A program made the translations under genes and the position numbers. From positions 1 through 37,912 of the forward strand of contig JASJDR010000049.1 in assembly GCA_030065615.1 (NCBI GenBank): a stretch of 37,912 nucleotides of DNA, in the 5' to 3' direction. Positions within the stretch are counted from its first letter, which is position 1, and the number at the start of each line of letters is the position of its first letter. Shown here in pieces: positions 26,476 through 35,511 of the stretch. The notes under the pieces were generated by a model that was not told the origin of the DNA, made no database searches, and was given only the letters and a program-made list of their open reading frames with translations. Origin of the DNA: Xenococcus sp. MO_188.B8 (GTDB lineage: Bacteria; Cyanobacteriota; Cyanobacteriia; Cyanobacteriales; Xenococcaceae).

Positions 26476-26787
26476 TGAAACATCCTCCCTTACCTAGAGA
26501 TTATGAAACCAATTTTTTAGCGCGTCTTCAAAAATATTCTCCTTAACTCCTGATACTGGGAAAGTTAACATCCTTTTGTTGACACAATCTCACCAATATT
26601 TAAAGCTAATGTCTTCTAAAATTTGTCCTTAGCATAGCAACAAAAATAGAAAATAGGTTGAAATATTTGCCTTAAAACTAGCAAAGATAGCAACTTTAGC
26701 GATTTTTATCCTTCTTGCAAAAATAATACCAAATTAAAAAACAAATAATAGTATCTATTTAGAATATTATAGATAATTGCTATTATC
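26476..26787. other. Intergenic region upstream of the aldehyde dehydrogenase
   Basis: I see no gene. The region is AT-rich and must contain the promoter of the aldehyde dehydrogenase gene (minus strand) in its left third. No other structure before the terminator at 26790-26821. Confidence 0.4.
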
Positions 26788-26789
26788 CT

Positions 26790-26821
26790 CACAAAAAAAA
26801 ACTTGGTATATATACCAAGTT
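26790..26821 (-). terminator. Intrinsic terminator of the 65-residue protein gene
   Basis: A perfect 22-bp palindrome (AACTTGGTATA plus its reverse complement, 26800-26821) is followed on the minus strand by a run of eight further T. It lies 43 bp after the stop of the small gene at 26864-27061. Very convincing in form. Confidence 0.85.
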
Positions 26822-26863
26822 CAAACAGGAAAAAATTAATTATTAGAGAGAAGAAAAAAAACT

Positions 26864-27061
26864 TTAAGCTAGTAGACCTAACTTCTTGCCATTGTCGCGG
26901 GCAGTTCGAATGAAGTTTTGTCTAGTGGTTCTTTCGACACCGATGCGATTACAAACATTAGTAATAACTTTAGAATGTAAAGCGATCGCCTTACCACGAA
27001 GCTGATTAAATTTAGTTTTTCCTAGGCTACTACGAACCAAAATTACTATAGGTGCAAACAT
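26864..27061 (-). CDS. Conserved-looking small basic protein (65 aa)
   Basis: The 65-residue basic protein MFAPIVILVRSSLGKTKFNQ continues RGKAIALHSKVITNVCNRIG and ends KKLGLLA. It has a short hydrophobic N-terminus and about ten Lys/Arg spread over predicted helices. It looks like a short protein I have seen across cyanobacteria, but I cannot name a function. It lies 67 bp downstream of the Psb34-like gene on the same strand and is followed by a strong terminator, so the two may share a transcript. The association hints at a thylakoid or stress role (inference). Confidence 0.7.
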   Translation of the reverse strand: MFAPIVILVRSSLGKTKFNQLRGKAIALHSKVITNVCNRIGVERTTRQNFIRTARDNGKKLGLLA

Positions 27062-27128
27062 TGTTATTTATATACCTCGATTCAAAGTTGATTTAAAAGT
27101 TTTTATTTATTTGGGTTTTCTTGACCAA

Positions 27129-27299
27129 TTAGCTCACTGCAAAGGCAATGAAAATTGTAGCTGTAACTAATAATGCAGCGATTGCGCCTTGTTGTAGATA
27201 GCGACGCTGTTCATAGACTGCTGGATACTCTGCATAGGTCACTTTAGGCTCAAAAGCGTAGTTGTTGAGTATCCCATTATCAAGTTGAGTAGTTTGCAT
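27129..27299 (-). CDS. psb34: Psb34-like photosystem II-associated protein
   Basis: The 56-residue single-span membrane protein has the N-terminal arm GILNNYAFEPKVTYAEYPA followed by one hydrophobic helix (GAIAALLVTATIFIAFAVS). The xLNNYAxEP arm resembles that of Psb34 and the high-light-inducible proteins, small proteins that bind near CP47 during photosystem II assembly or repair. It lacks the ExxNxR chlorophyll-binding motif of Hlips, which supports Psb34 over Hlip. The ATG is at 27299. It precedes the 65-residue protein gene on the same strand. Name given from motif memory. Confidence 0.6.
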   Translation of the reverse strand: MQTTQLDNGILNNYAFEPKVTYAEYPAVYEQRRYLQQGAIAALLVTATIFIAFAVS

Positions 27300-27714
27300 A
27301 ATATATTTTTCTGATGTAATTTTTTGTTTTTTTCTTTATGTAAATAAATATAACAAACATTTTAAGAAATGTGAATAGTAGTTGACAAAAAAAATTACAT
27401 AGTATCCATAAGCAAAATTAATCAAGACTGATAAACTGGCTACTGACCTAAAGAGTAGCTCTGTACAGGACAAAAAAGCGAATCAAAACTTGCAAGGCAA
27501 GACAGAAAAGGGGTTTATTGAACCGACTGTTATCTTTCCCCAAGAAACTAGAAAATCACATCAGCGCAATCTGGTATTTTTTTTCATTATTACAATGCTT
27601 CTTTACCTGTGCATTCATCCTTTCCTCGTTAGGACTACCAATTTTTTATTACGCTCCTTAGCTATTATTGCTTTTTAGATCGATGAGAGTGCTGTTTGTT
27701 AGCGATTGTCTCTT
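27300..27714. other. Intergenic region between the Psb34-like and feoA genes
   Basis: It contains the promoter region of the Psb34-like gene. On the minus strand TTGTCA and TTAAAA are separated by 17 nt at about 27360-27390, a possible sigma-70-type pair. A 62-codon frame with a TTG start at 27490 (plus strand, one hydrophobic segment) has no supporting features, so I do not annotate it. Confidence 0.35.
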
Positions 27715-27969
27715 TCAAGCTTCTTCCTCAGTAATCTCTTCCACGCAGAGGGCATTAGCTTCTGGCTTCGATAATTCAATAACTTTTTCTAACAACAACA
27801 TGATTACAGAGTTTTCTTGAGTCAAGCTCCCAAGGACAACAAATTTAGTCCCCGGCATTAAACCCATAGCTATTAACTTGCCGATATAACCGCCATAAGC
27901 CTTATCGTAGCCAACTATCGTAGCAACAGAACCCAGAGATAATTCTCTTACACTTGTCCGAACTTTCAT
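27715..27969 (-). CDS. feoA: FeoA-domain protein
   Basis: The 84-residue protein is a single FeoA SH3-like beta-barrel: RELSLGSVATIVGYD, then the family hallmark KLIAMGLMPGTKFVVLG, then an acidic tail. FeoA is a small cytoplasmic partner that regulates the Fe(II) transporter FeoB. No feoB adjoins it here. It stands divergent from, and about 900 bp away from, the Dps gene, another iron-handling protein. The 27-residue acidic C-terminus (IELSKPEANALCVEEITEEE) is not typical of the core domain. Confidence 0.85.
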   Translation of the reverse strand: MKVRTSVRELSLGSVATIVGYDKAYGGYIGKLIAMGLMPGTKFVVLGSLTQENSVIMLLLEKVIELSKPEANALCVEEITEEEA

Positions 27970-28869
27970 TAGTGTTTTCGCTCAACCAGATTAACGGAGA
28001 TAATTACCGACACGTATTCCAGGGATGGGAAAGTACTTGTCAGACTATACTATCAATAACTAATACCATAATCAAATCTTATTAGTAAATAATTTCAAAT
28101 AGATTTAATAACTTTTATGTTCTTCTTGAGCTTGCTAAAGACATGCTTATTGCTGTATTAGCCCCCATGAAATACTAGTATACTGTAATTAGGGAAGGAA
28201 AAATCAAGTTTCATCAACTCTAATAATAATTAGAAATCTTATTGTTATTGGTATAAAGCTAAATGAAATTATATTTTATTAGTAAATTAAAAACTAATGC
28301 AGTTATCTCCTCTTTTTTATCGTACCAACTTAGGCTAGTCTCACTTTCTGGCTGCCGCTTGCAATACTGAGTGTGACGGGATGTATTGTAGTCGGATGTT
28401 ATCCTGAGCAGATTTTTTTTCTCTAAATATTAAACTTTATTAATTAGAATATTTCTCAATAATTTTTGTTAAAATAAGATTTTTATTTTGAATAATGCGA
28501 ATAAAATCCTTACTAATATATCGTTCTGGATTCAATTTATAAGTACTTAAAAGTAGAGGTAAAAAATAAGACTTTGATTTCTATATCCTTTACCAGTACT
28601 TAATTCATAGATAACGATACTGTAATCAGTACGTCATTAGTAATCATAACTTTCTTAATATCGATACTTAGCAATCAGCTTTTGTTTCGTTAATAATTTT
28701 TCAAAAATATTATTGATTTTATTTATTAAGAGTATTAACACTTAATGACATAGATGACAATTAAAGTCATCATATGATAAGATTGAACTCCTTGGGCTCA
28801 TGAAATGCTCTCTAGTTTGTGCTAGCTTGATATTGTCAATAACATTTGCTTAATGCAAGAGGATTCGTC
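27970..28869. other. Long AT-rich divergent intergenic region (feoA / dps)
   Basis: I found no gene in these 900 bp. The ends hold the divergent promoters of feoA (left) and dps (right). A possible operator at 28754-28770 is listed separately. The middle (28090-28700) is AT-rich with many stops on both strands; an unrecognised small RNA cannot be excluded. Confidence 0.4.
28754..28770. promoter_or_regulatory. Inverted repeat upstream of dps
   Basis: ATGAC-N7-GTCAT is a 5-bp perfect dyad about 100 bp before the dps start. The dimension fits a dimeric regulator such as a Fur/PerR-type factor, but the sequence is not a clear match to either box. Inference only. Confidence 0.3.
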
Positions 28870-29424
28870 ATGTCTACAACTCAAGGCTTACTACGTCCCT
28901 TCAATCAAATAGAAGATAATCCAGTTTTACTCGATAAAACTATTACTGAGCCTGTTTGTGAAGGTTTAAATCAAACTTTGTCCAGTTTCCAAGGCTTAGC
29001 TTTACAGTATCAAAAACATCACTTTGTTGTTGAAGGTTCTGAATTTTACTCCCTACATGAGTTTTTCAAGGAAAGCTACGAAGAAGTTCAAGATCATGTT
29101 CACGATTTAGCCGAAAGACTTAATGGTCTGGGAGGAATACCTGCTGCCTCTTTTGCCAAACTAGCTGAACTATGCTGCTTTGAGCAGGAATCTGACGGAG
29201 CCTATAATGAACGTGCAATGGTCGAACATGATTTAGCTGCTGAACAAGAGTTAATTAAACTAATACGCCGTCAAGCAGCGCAAGCGGAAAGTTTAGGAGA
29301 TCGCGCTACTCGTTATCTTTACGAGAAAATTTTACTCGAAACTGAAGAAAGAGCTTATCATTTACATCACTTCTTGGTGCATGATAGTCTGACTTTAGCT
29401 TTTGTCGGTAGTAATGGTAACTAA
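28870..29424 (+). CDS. dps: Dps-family ferritin-like protein
   Basis: From the ATG at 28870 the product is 184 residues; this start is chosen over a TTG at 28846 because AAGAGG sits 7 nt upstream. It is a four-helix Dps protein (dodecameric ferritin-like cage that oxidises and stores Fe(II) using H2O2 and can protect DNA). The inter-subunit ferroxidase region is visible: [20 protein letters not shown] then [19 protein letters not shown], followed by two C-terminal helices with [20 protein letters not shown]. The short N-terminus carries few basic residues, so DNA binding is doubtful. It neighbours feoA, consistent with iron homeostasis. Confidence 0.92.
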   Translation: MSTTQGLLRPFNQIEDNPVLLDKTITEPVCEGLNQTLSSFQGLALQYQKHHFVVEGSEFYSLHEFFKESYEEVQDHVHDLAERLNGLGGIPAASFAKLAELCCFEQESDGAYNERAMVEHDLAAEQELIKLIRRQAAQAESLGDRATRYLYEKILLETEERAYHLHHFLVHDSLTLAFVGSNGN

Positions 29425-29459
29425 GCTATAAAGTCAATTGGTAGCTTAAGAGAAAAAAA

Positions 29460-29577
29460 TCAATTTTTGCCCAAATCGAACTAAGAAAATTCCTAAACTT
29501 TTGGTGCTGTGATTTGACCTACCGAAGGTGGCTCAAAAATAAGATATAGGAAAAACTTAAGATGCGGCAAAAATTGA
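29460..29577. repeat. Inverted repeat between convergent genes
   Basis: TCAATTTTTGCC (29460-29471) and GGCAAAAATTGA (29566-29577) are perfect 12-bp inverted copies separated by 94 bp. They lie between the ends of dps and the convergent M48 gene. They could form the base of a long hairpin or be the ends of a tiny element; no internal coding sequence. Confidence 0.4.
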
Positions 29578-29619
29578 CAAACTTACTTTCTTAAAGCAAT
29601 CGAATGACTTAAAAGTGTT

Positions 29620-31329
29620 TTAGACTAAAGCAAGCAACAAGCCAAGAGCGATCGCTCCTCCGCCAAGAATAAATGACCAGAAGCGATGATAACTATTGAC
29701 CACAGTACCAGAATCCGTTTCAAGTTGAATCAAGTCCATCCAAGGTGCAATTCCACGGCGAAACCAACCTTTGGTATTTACTGTAGAACCAATTAAGCTT
29801 TGCACTCGCTTCATGCCAAATAAGAAATTACCAATCGGTCCAAAACGGGAAGAGTAACGCAAATACAGCATTCCTGTTTTATCCTGTAATTTGAGATCGG
29901 AACCAAATTTGTAACCTGCTTGACCACGACCTATTAGATTACCTGTTAGTTTAGCTGGCTGACCTCTTAGGGGGCTAGCATAGGGATCGGACATTAATTC
30001 GAGAACCTCAGTTTCTCTGGCACGCTCATAGTTGGGGAACATAACAAAGGCTTTGATTATGATTCCCAGACCTAAACCAATTACGGGAAAAGCCAGCACA
30101 AATTGTCCATAACCTGAAGCAATTCCCAAAATTAGACCGCCAACCAATCCGACAAATTCTAAACTAAACAGAAATACATCAAAGAAGAAACTGCCGTAAA
30201 GCCGTTTTTTGTTCAATGTTTTGCCTTCACCGATTACTTTCCCGATATCGAATTCTATGGCTAAACCCAATTGTTCGGCATAGGTGCTTAAGGCTCGGAC
30301 TCGTTTACCCGTGAGAGGATGGGTTGAATTTAACTCCATCCACCATCCCCAGGGGTTAAACATATCCCAGAGGAAAACCCGACCAATTTTTTCAGGAGAA
30401 GAAGCAATCCGATAAGCTGTTCCTGTAGAAGCAGCTGCTTTAGCATCGTAAATTCCCAAGGCACGGGTTCCTTCGAGTAAGCGACTGGGTTCTTCTTGTC
30501 TACTGCCTTCTTCAACGATACCATAGGCAATTTTTACCAAAGCGCGAGACAACGCATTAGGATTACCAGTGGTTTCGGCTGCAAAATGATCTGCAAAATA
30601 TTCCCTAGTGCGGGATAGATATAGCAGCAAATAGGAACCAATAATATAGAAAATATAGGCAACTAATGCTGCAGTCTGCATAGCATCTCTGACTTTCTGA
30701 CTACCTCGACGCCCCATGCGACGAGCAAAAATATAGATCAAATAACAAATTTGAATCATTGTCGAAGCGACAGTCATGACCGCAAAATCCCAATGAACAA
30801 TATGACCGAGTTCATGGGCATAGACGGCGGCAACTTCCTCGTCTTCGAGATAGGTAAATAAACCTTGACTGACTACTAACCGCGCACTGTTAGGCAGAGA
30901 GCCATAGGTAAAGGCGGTAGGGTTTTGGTCGTCGATAATACCTAGTCTGGGTTGTTTAAGTTTTTTATCGGCACAGACTCGTTGGATCACTTCAGCCGTT
31001 TCGGGACTTTGTTCGGCAATATCAGTGATCGAAACCCAGCGAGTTTTGTAGAGCCATTTTTGACTTAAGTCCATCAACCAGGGAGAGATAAAAAAAGCGG
31101 CGACATTAAATATCAGAGTAATGGCGACTGCGATCGCAAATCCTGCCCCAGGATTTTCACTACCAGTAATAAAAACTAATCCTAAAACTAAAACTAGTAC
31201 CATGCCACCAATTAAAGACATGGTGATCGCAGAAGCAAGGGCTAAATTACCTGCGATACCTGCCAAGGCTAGTTTGACACCCATCCCAGATGCTCTTTGC
31301 GGTTGCTCGGGATTACTATTATTATTCAT
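29620..31329 (-). CDS. M48-family membrane zinc metalloprotease (HtpX-like)
   Basis: The 569-residue integral membrane protease is related to HtpX/Ste24. Two N-terminal hydrophobic segments (about 18-55 and 63-83) precede the catalytic domain with the zinc motif AHELGH (His172, Glu173, His176) and the third ligand Glu243 in SRTREYFADHFAAE. Two further hydrophobic segments lie between these motifs. After a WELNSTHPLTGKR-type segment, a C-terminal part of about 200 residues adds three more membrane helices and a soluble domain, making it about twice HtpX length, as in a cyanobacterial subgroup. It probably degrades misfolded membrane proteins. Single gene, convergent with dps. Confidence 0.9.
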   Translation of the reverse strand: MNNNSNPEQPQRASGMGVKLALAGIAGNLALASAITMSLIGGMVLVLVLGLVFITGSENPGAGFAIAVAITLIFNVAAFFISPWLMDLSQKWLYKTRWVSITDIAEQSPETAEVIQRVCADKKLKQPRLGIIDDQNPTAFTYGSLPNSARLVVSQGLFTYLEDEEVAAVYAHELGHIVHWDFAVMTVASTMIQICYLIYIFARRMGRRGSQKVRDAMQTAALVAYIFYIIGSYLLLYLSRTREYFADHFAAETTGNPNALSRALVKIAYGIVEEGSRQEEPSRLLEGTRALGIYDAKAAASTGTAYRIASSPEKIGRVFLWDMFNPWGWWMELNSTHPLTGKRVRALSTYAEQLGLAIEFDIGKVIGEGKTLNKKRLYGSFFFDVFLFSLEFVGLVGGLILGIASGYGQFVLAFPVIGLGLGIIIKAFVMFPNYERARETEVLELMSDPYASPLRGQPAKLTGNLIGRGQAGYKFGSDLKLQDKTGMLYLRYSSRFGPIGNFLFGMKRVQSLIGSTVNTKGWFRRGIAPWMDLIQLETDSGTVVNSYHRFWSFILGGGAIALGLLLALV

Positions 31330-31468
31330 AACTAAAAAGATTAATATTCACACAGTTAAGATGAATTAGTAACACTATTAATGCAACTAACTTCTTTCTT
31401 TAATTGTCTATACAATAATTATATAATTCCCAGATTTCTCTGAAGACTTAAATAGCGAGAAACTGATA

Positions 31469-31759
31469 AATGTTAAATGATCAAACTCGCGCGTATCTTG
31501 GTGGATTACAAATCCGCTCTCTTGGTCAGCACCGGGAAGGGGGGAGTATTTTGTTAGGTTCTATTGGTTCAACACCAGGAATTGAATTGTTATCCCCCAT
31601 TCCCGCCCTTGCTCGGTCGGCGTTCCCTTGCCCAGAACACGAAGCTGGGCTTGTCCAGATCGGTGCTCTGGATAAACGGATTACAAATTCCGCGGGTTCC
31701 GACCGCTGTCGGCGGCGCGGGGTCTGACCGCAGGGTCACTCGTCAATGTTAAATGATCA
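31469..31759. repeat. Repeat-cassette insertion flanked by 15-bp direct repeats
   Basis: The word AATGTTAAATGATCA occurs at 31469-31483 and again at 31745-31759, flanking 261 bp. The inner DNA carries, in inverted orientation and different order, modules of the ndhG-ndhE mosaic. 31710-31731 matches 3833-3854 over 22 bp, 31656-31676 matches 3719-3739 over 21 bp, and 31621-31649 matches 3661-3689 with one mismatch. The left copy of the word continues in frame with coaBC, so this looks like an insertion with duplicated target into the end of that gene. Confidence 0.8.
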
Positions 31760-33003
31760 GCGATCGCAATTGCAATTTCTTTTTTTCCTATTACCTTAAT
31801 TGGTGATTTTTCTGGGGTTACTAAATAAGCAACTTGTTCGCCGTTATCTCCTTTTTCTTCACCACGATTCGCGACTACCATTTGATAACCCTGTTGCAAT
31901 CTTTGATGGGCAATAGTCATCAGTTGCTCATGGTCAATATTTTCTTGATATTTAAAAGTCACCATATAAAGATGGGGAAACTTAGCTCTCACTTCGGCAA
32001 TAACTTTGGCAGTAGGAATTAAATTAATACTTTGTAATGCCCCACCACTAGGAATTTTGCCAGGAAATACTTGGGCTAATTGGTAATCAGCCACCGCAGC
32101 AGAAAAGATCGCGCAGTGATATTTATTCTGAGTTAGTTCTTGAATTACGGTAGTTTTATATTCTTCGTAACTATCAATTGTTTGCTGGGGAAGATAATCA
32201 GGAGGCGTATAACTTCCTTGTCCGCGAATTAGTTTAACTTTTGCGCCTCTGTAATATAATTCTTCGGCAATCTTACCGCCCAATGTTCCTGTAAAACGAT
32301 TCGTAAGACGACGCACATTATCGATAGGCACAGGAGTTGCCCCACCTGTAACTAAAATAGGGATATTTTTAAGAGATGAGTTGCTAATTACCCGACAAAC
32401 TGCGCTAACAATCGCGGCTTCGGTCGGCAGATTATTTTTACCATAGGCCACAAAAGGCGGAATAATCCCGACTCCCATAGCCTGTAACTTTTGTAGAGAT
32501 GCTGTCAAAATGGAATTATGGAGACTGCCATGCATAGCTGGAGCAATCATAACTACGGTTTTTCCCTTTTCCATTCTACCGATGGCCGAAGCGATACTAG
32601 AAGTGACAACTCCATCAGCAATTCCGCAAGCAATTTTATTAATCGTGTTGTAAGTAGCAGGTACGACAAGATAAGCAGCAAAAGGATTATCGTCACTCAG
32701 ATGTTCTGCTGCCGCCGTTAATTTGGTAATGACAGGATTGGTCGTACTCCATTCTAAAGCGTCAATAGTGGTATAACGTAAAGCTTCACTAGAGGTAAAA
32801 GCTACCACCTCCGCACCCTGACGGCGCAAACTACGAGCAATTAAAGGTGCTTTGAGTGCAGCAATACTGCCTGTAATCAGTAAAGCAATTCGCTTGCCTT
32901 GTAAATGATTGCCTTCTAAGAGTACTTCGCGATCTCGAAGTGCCAGGCTTGCCTGATCGCCTAAATTTGATTCTGGTGGTGTCTTAAAATTCCATGTTTC
33001 CAT
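31681..33003 (-). CDS. coaBC: CoaBC-like bifunctional phosphopantothenoylcysteine synthase/decarboxylase, altered 3' end
   Basis: The 440-residue protein has an N-terminal flavin-dependent decarboxylase (CoaC) domain with RIALLITGSIAALKAPLIAR and AEHLSDDNPFAAYLVVPAT, and a C-terminal CoaB synthetase domain with PILVTGGATPVPIDNVRRLT and AAVADYQ. Both act in coenzyme A synthesis. It is divergent: the CoaC motif normally PxMN reads PAMHGSL, the usual Cys-loop is not evident, and the CoaB lysine pair KIKK is replaced by KIPSGG, with VTFKYQE later, closer to archaeal forms as I recall them. About 35 residues precede the domain. The last ~20 residues (SDPAVRPRAADSGRNPRNL) are encoded by the inserted repeat, replacing an ancestral tail. 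Confidence 0.75.
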   Translation of the reverse strand: METWNFKTPPESNLGDQASLALRDREVLLEGNHLQGKRIALLITGSIAALKAPLIARSLRRQGAEVVAFTSSEALRYTTIDALEWSTTNPVITKLTAAAEHLSDDNPFAAYLVVPATYNTINKIACGIADGVVTSSIASAIGRMEKGKTVVMIAPAMHGSLHNSILTASLQKLQAMGVGIIPPFVAYGKNNLPTEAAIVSAVCRVISNSSLKNIPILVTGGATPVPIDNVRRLTNRFTGTLGGKIAEELYYRGAKVKLIRGQGSYTPPDYLPQQTIDSYEEYKTTVIQELTQNKYHCAIFSAAVADYQLAQVFPGKIPSGGALQSINLIPTAKVIAEVRAKFPHLYMVTFKYQENIDHEQLMTIAHQRLQQGYQMVVANRGEEKGDNGEQVAYLVTPEKSPIKVIGKKEIAIAIADHLTLTSDPAVRPRAADSGRNPRNL

Positions 33004-33145
33004 GATAGATCTAGCTTAAGAGCAATAACTCAATGATCAAATAATTACATTTAATTGACTATAGCGATCACGAAACTGGCAATAGGGCGATCGCGTTACT
33101 CTCCTGTACCCTCAGCAAAAACTCAAGATCAGTGATCTTAAAGAT

Positions 33146-35254
33146 TTATTGCTGTTTTAATACTACTAAAGTAATATCATCAAATACTTTTTGTTCGCCA
33201 ATAAATTCTCGAACATCATCAATCACAGCTTGCTTAAGATCTTGAGCCGTAAGTTGCCAATTTTGACTAATAACCTGGCAAAACCGCTCCATACCATATT
33301 GTTTTTTCCTCAAGTTGAAAGCCTCGGGGATGCCATCTGTGTACAGAACTACCCCATCACCAGAATTTAACTCAACAGTAATATGGCTAATAAAATCAGT
33401 GATATTATCATCTATACCAATCGGTAAACCTAAATCTATGGTGTCAATACGTTCGATCTGACCTCCCAAACGCACGATCAGAGCTTCTTCATGTTGTCCA
33501 CTAATACTTACTCTGCTTTCTGAATAGTTCAAAATTGACAAAGTCAAATTTTTATCAGAATTCATTCGTTGCACGTTGCGATAAATAGTGCGATTGAGAG
33601 TATCCAAAAATCTCACCGGGTCTCTTTCTTTAATTTCTTTGAGGGTACGGACAGCAGTTTGGGTCATCAACATCAAAAGTCCACTTTCGAGACCATGCCC
33701 TGTCACATCACCAATGCCCAAGGTAACGATCCCATCTGTCTGCAAAACGTCATAGTAATCACCCCCCACTTCATCAGCAGGCTTCATATAGGCTGCAATG
33801 TCAAGATCTTTAATGCTTTCTAATTCTTCAATTTTGGGTAAAATCATTTGCTGAATATGCCGAGCCACATCCAGTTCAGCCCCCATCCTTAGGTTTTCTG
33901 CCTTCAGTTGTTCATTCAAACTGCTAATTTTTTGGTTGGCTTGAGCCAGTTCGGCGGTTCTTGCTTGAACTTTATCTTCTAGGGTGGCAAAGGATTCCTG
34001 AAGTTGTTCCGCCATGCTATTAAAAGAATGGGCTAAAGTTTCCAGCTCAATGACGGGACTGTCTTCATCCACTTGCTGATCGAGATTCCCCTTGCTCATT
34101 GCTTTCGAAGCTGCGGTAATTTTGCTTATGGGACGTGTCACCCAGCCAGCGGTGAGAATGCCGATCGCGATCGCGATTGCCAAGGCAGCGACACATAACC
34201 AAATAGTGCGACGTTTGCTGGCATAAATCGGAGCCATAAAGTCATTTTGGGGTATGACAACGGCAATCAGCCAGTCCAGTTCATCCTGAGATTGCAGCGG
34301 AGTGACCTGAACCCAAAGATCTTGATTATCCAGCTGATAGCTAAAGCGGAACGGTTCCTGGATCTGCTTTAAATCCTGCACCCGCTCTAACAGTTGCTGA
34401 GTAGTAACCTGAATTACTGGTTGCTTACTTGCGATCGCACTTAGCCGTAGAGGATCTTCTGCTTCTGCTGCTTCCACAGAGGGTTTTTCATCGGTAGAAC
34501 TAGCAACTAAATCACCAGACCTCTCTATAATAAAGGCTTCTCCAGAGGGGCTAATATCAAGATTATTGAGAAATTCATTGATTTGAGCTAGGAGCAAATT
34601 GCTAGCTAAGACCCCGATTAGCTTTCCCTGAGGATCGTAAATCGGCGTTGTGGAGGAGATTTGCAACATACCTAGATTTGCTGAGGTAAAAATCGGACTC
34701 CAGGTTTGAGTTCCAACCTCAACCGTAATGTTATACCAGGGTCGATTACGGGGATCGTACTCCTTAGACTGCAACAGTTTATGGCGATCGCCATAACTCG
34801 GAAGTTCATAAACTAAACGTTTGGGTGCGGTTTTGTTGGTGCGAAACTTCACCACAATCTGTCCGTCTAGATAACGCTGAACCCCCAGAAATTCACCGTT
34901 TTCTTTGCCGATATATATGTAATCAACCGAATCAGATATTTGAATATCAGACCAAAACTGGCGCTCTAGGGCAGTAAAATTATCGGGTTTGAGATTACCA
35001 TTGCGAAATGCCGATGCGATAACTCCCTGAAGCAAATGGGGCTTTTCTAAGTAATGCTCAAGATGTTCATTAATCTGATCGGTAACCTTACTACTTAGCT
35101 GAGAGGTCAAATCTTCAATCGCCTGTTGACTATTTTTCAAGGAAAGATAACTTACCAAGCCAGCTACCACCGCAATTTGAATCACAAAAGGTACAATTAT
35201 GGTCGTCCGAAGGGAAATTTTTTGGGCAGTATTTTTTAAAATTTTATTTATCAT
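33146..35254 (-). CDS. Membrane sensor PP2C-type (SpoIIE/RsbU) serine phosphatase
   Basis: The 702-residue signalling protein has a first membrane helix (about 18-38), an extracytoplasmic Cache-type sensor (about 40-345, including YDPRNRPWYN and STTPIYDPQGKLIGVLAS), and a second helix (about 352-372). A HAMP linker follows (VTRPISKITAASKAMSKGN to about 425), then a coiled coil (about 425-475) and a SpoIIE/PP2C phosphatase domain. Metal-binding acidic motifs are visible: EVGGDYYDV, GIGDVTGHGLESG, VVLYTDGIPEA and FDDITLVV. It would dephosphorylate an anti-sigma-factor antagonist or similar partner in response to a small ligand. No partner gene adjoins it. Length and order fit a common cyanobacterial group. 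Confidence 0.92.
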   Translation of the reverse strand: MINKILKNTAQKISLRTTIIVPFVIQIAVVAGLVSYLSLKNSQQAIEDLTSQLSSKVTDQINEHLEHYLEKPHLLQGVIASAFRNGNLKPDNFTALERQFWSDIQISDSVDYIYIGKENGEFLGVQRYLDGQIVVKFRTNKTAPKRLVYELPSYGDRHKLLQSKEYDPRNRPWYNITVEVGTQTWSPIFTSANLGMLQISSTTPIYDPQGKLIGVLASNLLLAQINEFLNNLDISPSGEAFIIERSGDLVASSTDEKPSVEAAEAEDPLRLSAIASKQPVIQVTTQQLLERVQDLKQIQEPFRFSYQLDNQDLWVQVTPLQSQDELDWLIAVVIPQNDFMAPIYASKRRTIWLCVAALAIAIAIGILTAGWVTRPISKITAASKAMSKGNLDQQVDEDSPVIELETLAHSFNSMAEQLQESFATLEDKVQARTAELAQANQKISSLNEQLKAENLRMGAELDVARHIQQMILPKIEELESIKDLDIAAYMKPADEVGGDYYDVLQTDGIVTLGIGDVTGHGLESGLLMLMTQTAVRTLKEIKERDPVRFLDTLNRTIYRNVQRMNSDKNLTLSILNYSESRVSISGQHEEALIVRLGGQIERIDTIDLGLPIGIDDNITDFISHITVELNSGDGVVLYTDGIPEAFNLRKKQYGMERFCQVISQNWQLTAQDLKQAVIDDVREFIGEQKVFDDITLVVLKQQ

Positions 35255-35511
35255 ACCGATTATGTCTTCTTTGGTGCTTTTAGCTAACCCAGGATTTGAC
35301 TTCTTGCCGCTATTTGTCTCGTCTCCTCAAGTGAGATAATAAGGGTAAACGCGAAACAGAAATCATAGTGCGATACAGCAACATCTTAAAATAAATTATC
35401 AATAAATTACCTAGGAGCTATAGGTTTTAGGTATGTCTCATGTATTTTATAATAATTTTCCAACTGGCAATGTTATGGTCGAATATTATTTAGTATAAGA
35501 CGTCAAGCAGC

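Noticed and set aside
27310..27420. HLR1-like (RpaB) site upstream of the Psb34-like gene
   Set aside because: TTTACATA and ATTACATC half-sites exist on the minus strand but are too far apart to form the required direct repeat.
27490..27678. 62-codon plus-strand frame with TTG start and one hydrophobic stretch
   Set aside because: No ribosome binding site, no family resemblance, in an AT-rich spacer; could be chance.
31470..31752. Plus-strand frames of 62-85 codons over the repeat insertion
   Set aside because: They are translations of GC-rich repeat cassettes, which lack stops in several frames by composition.
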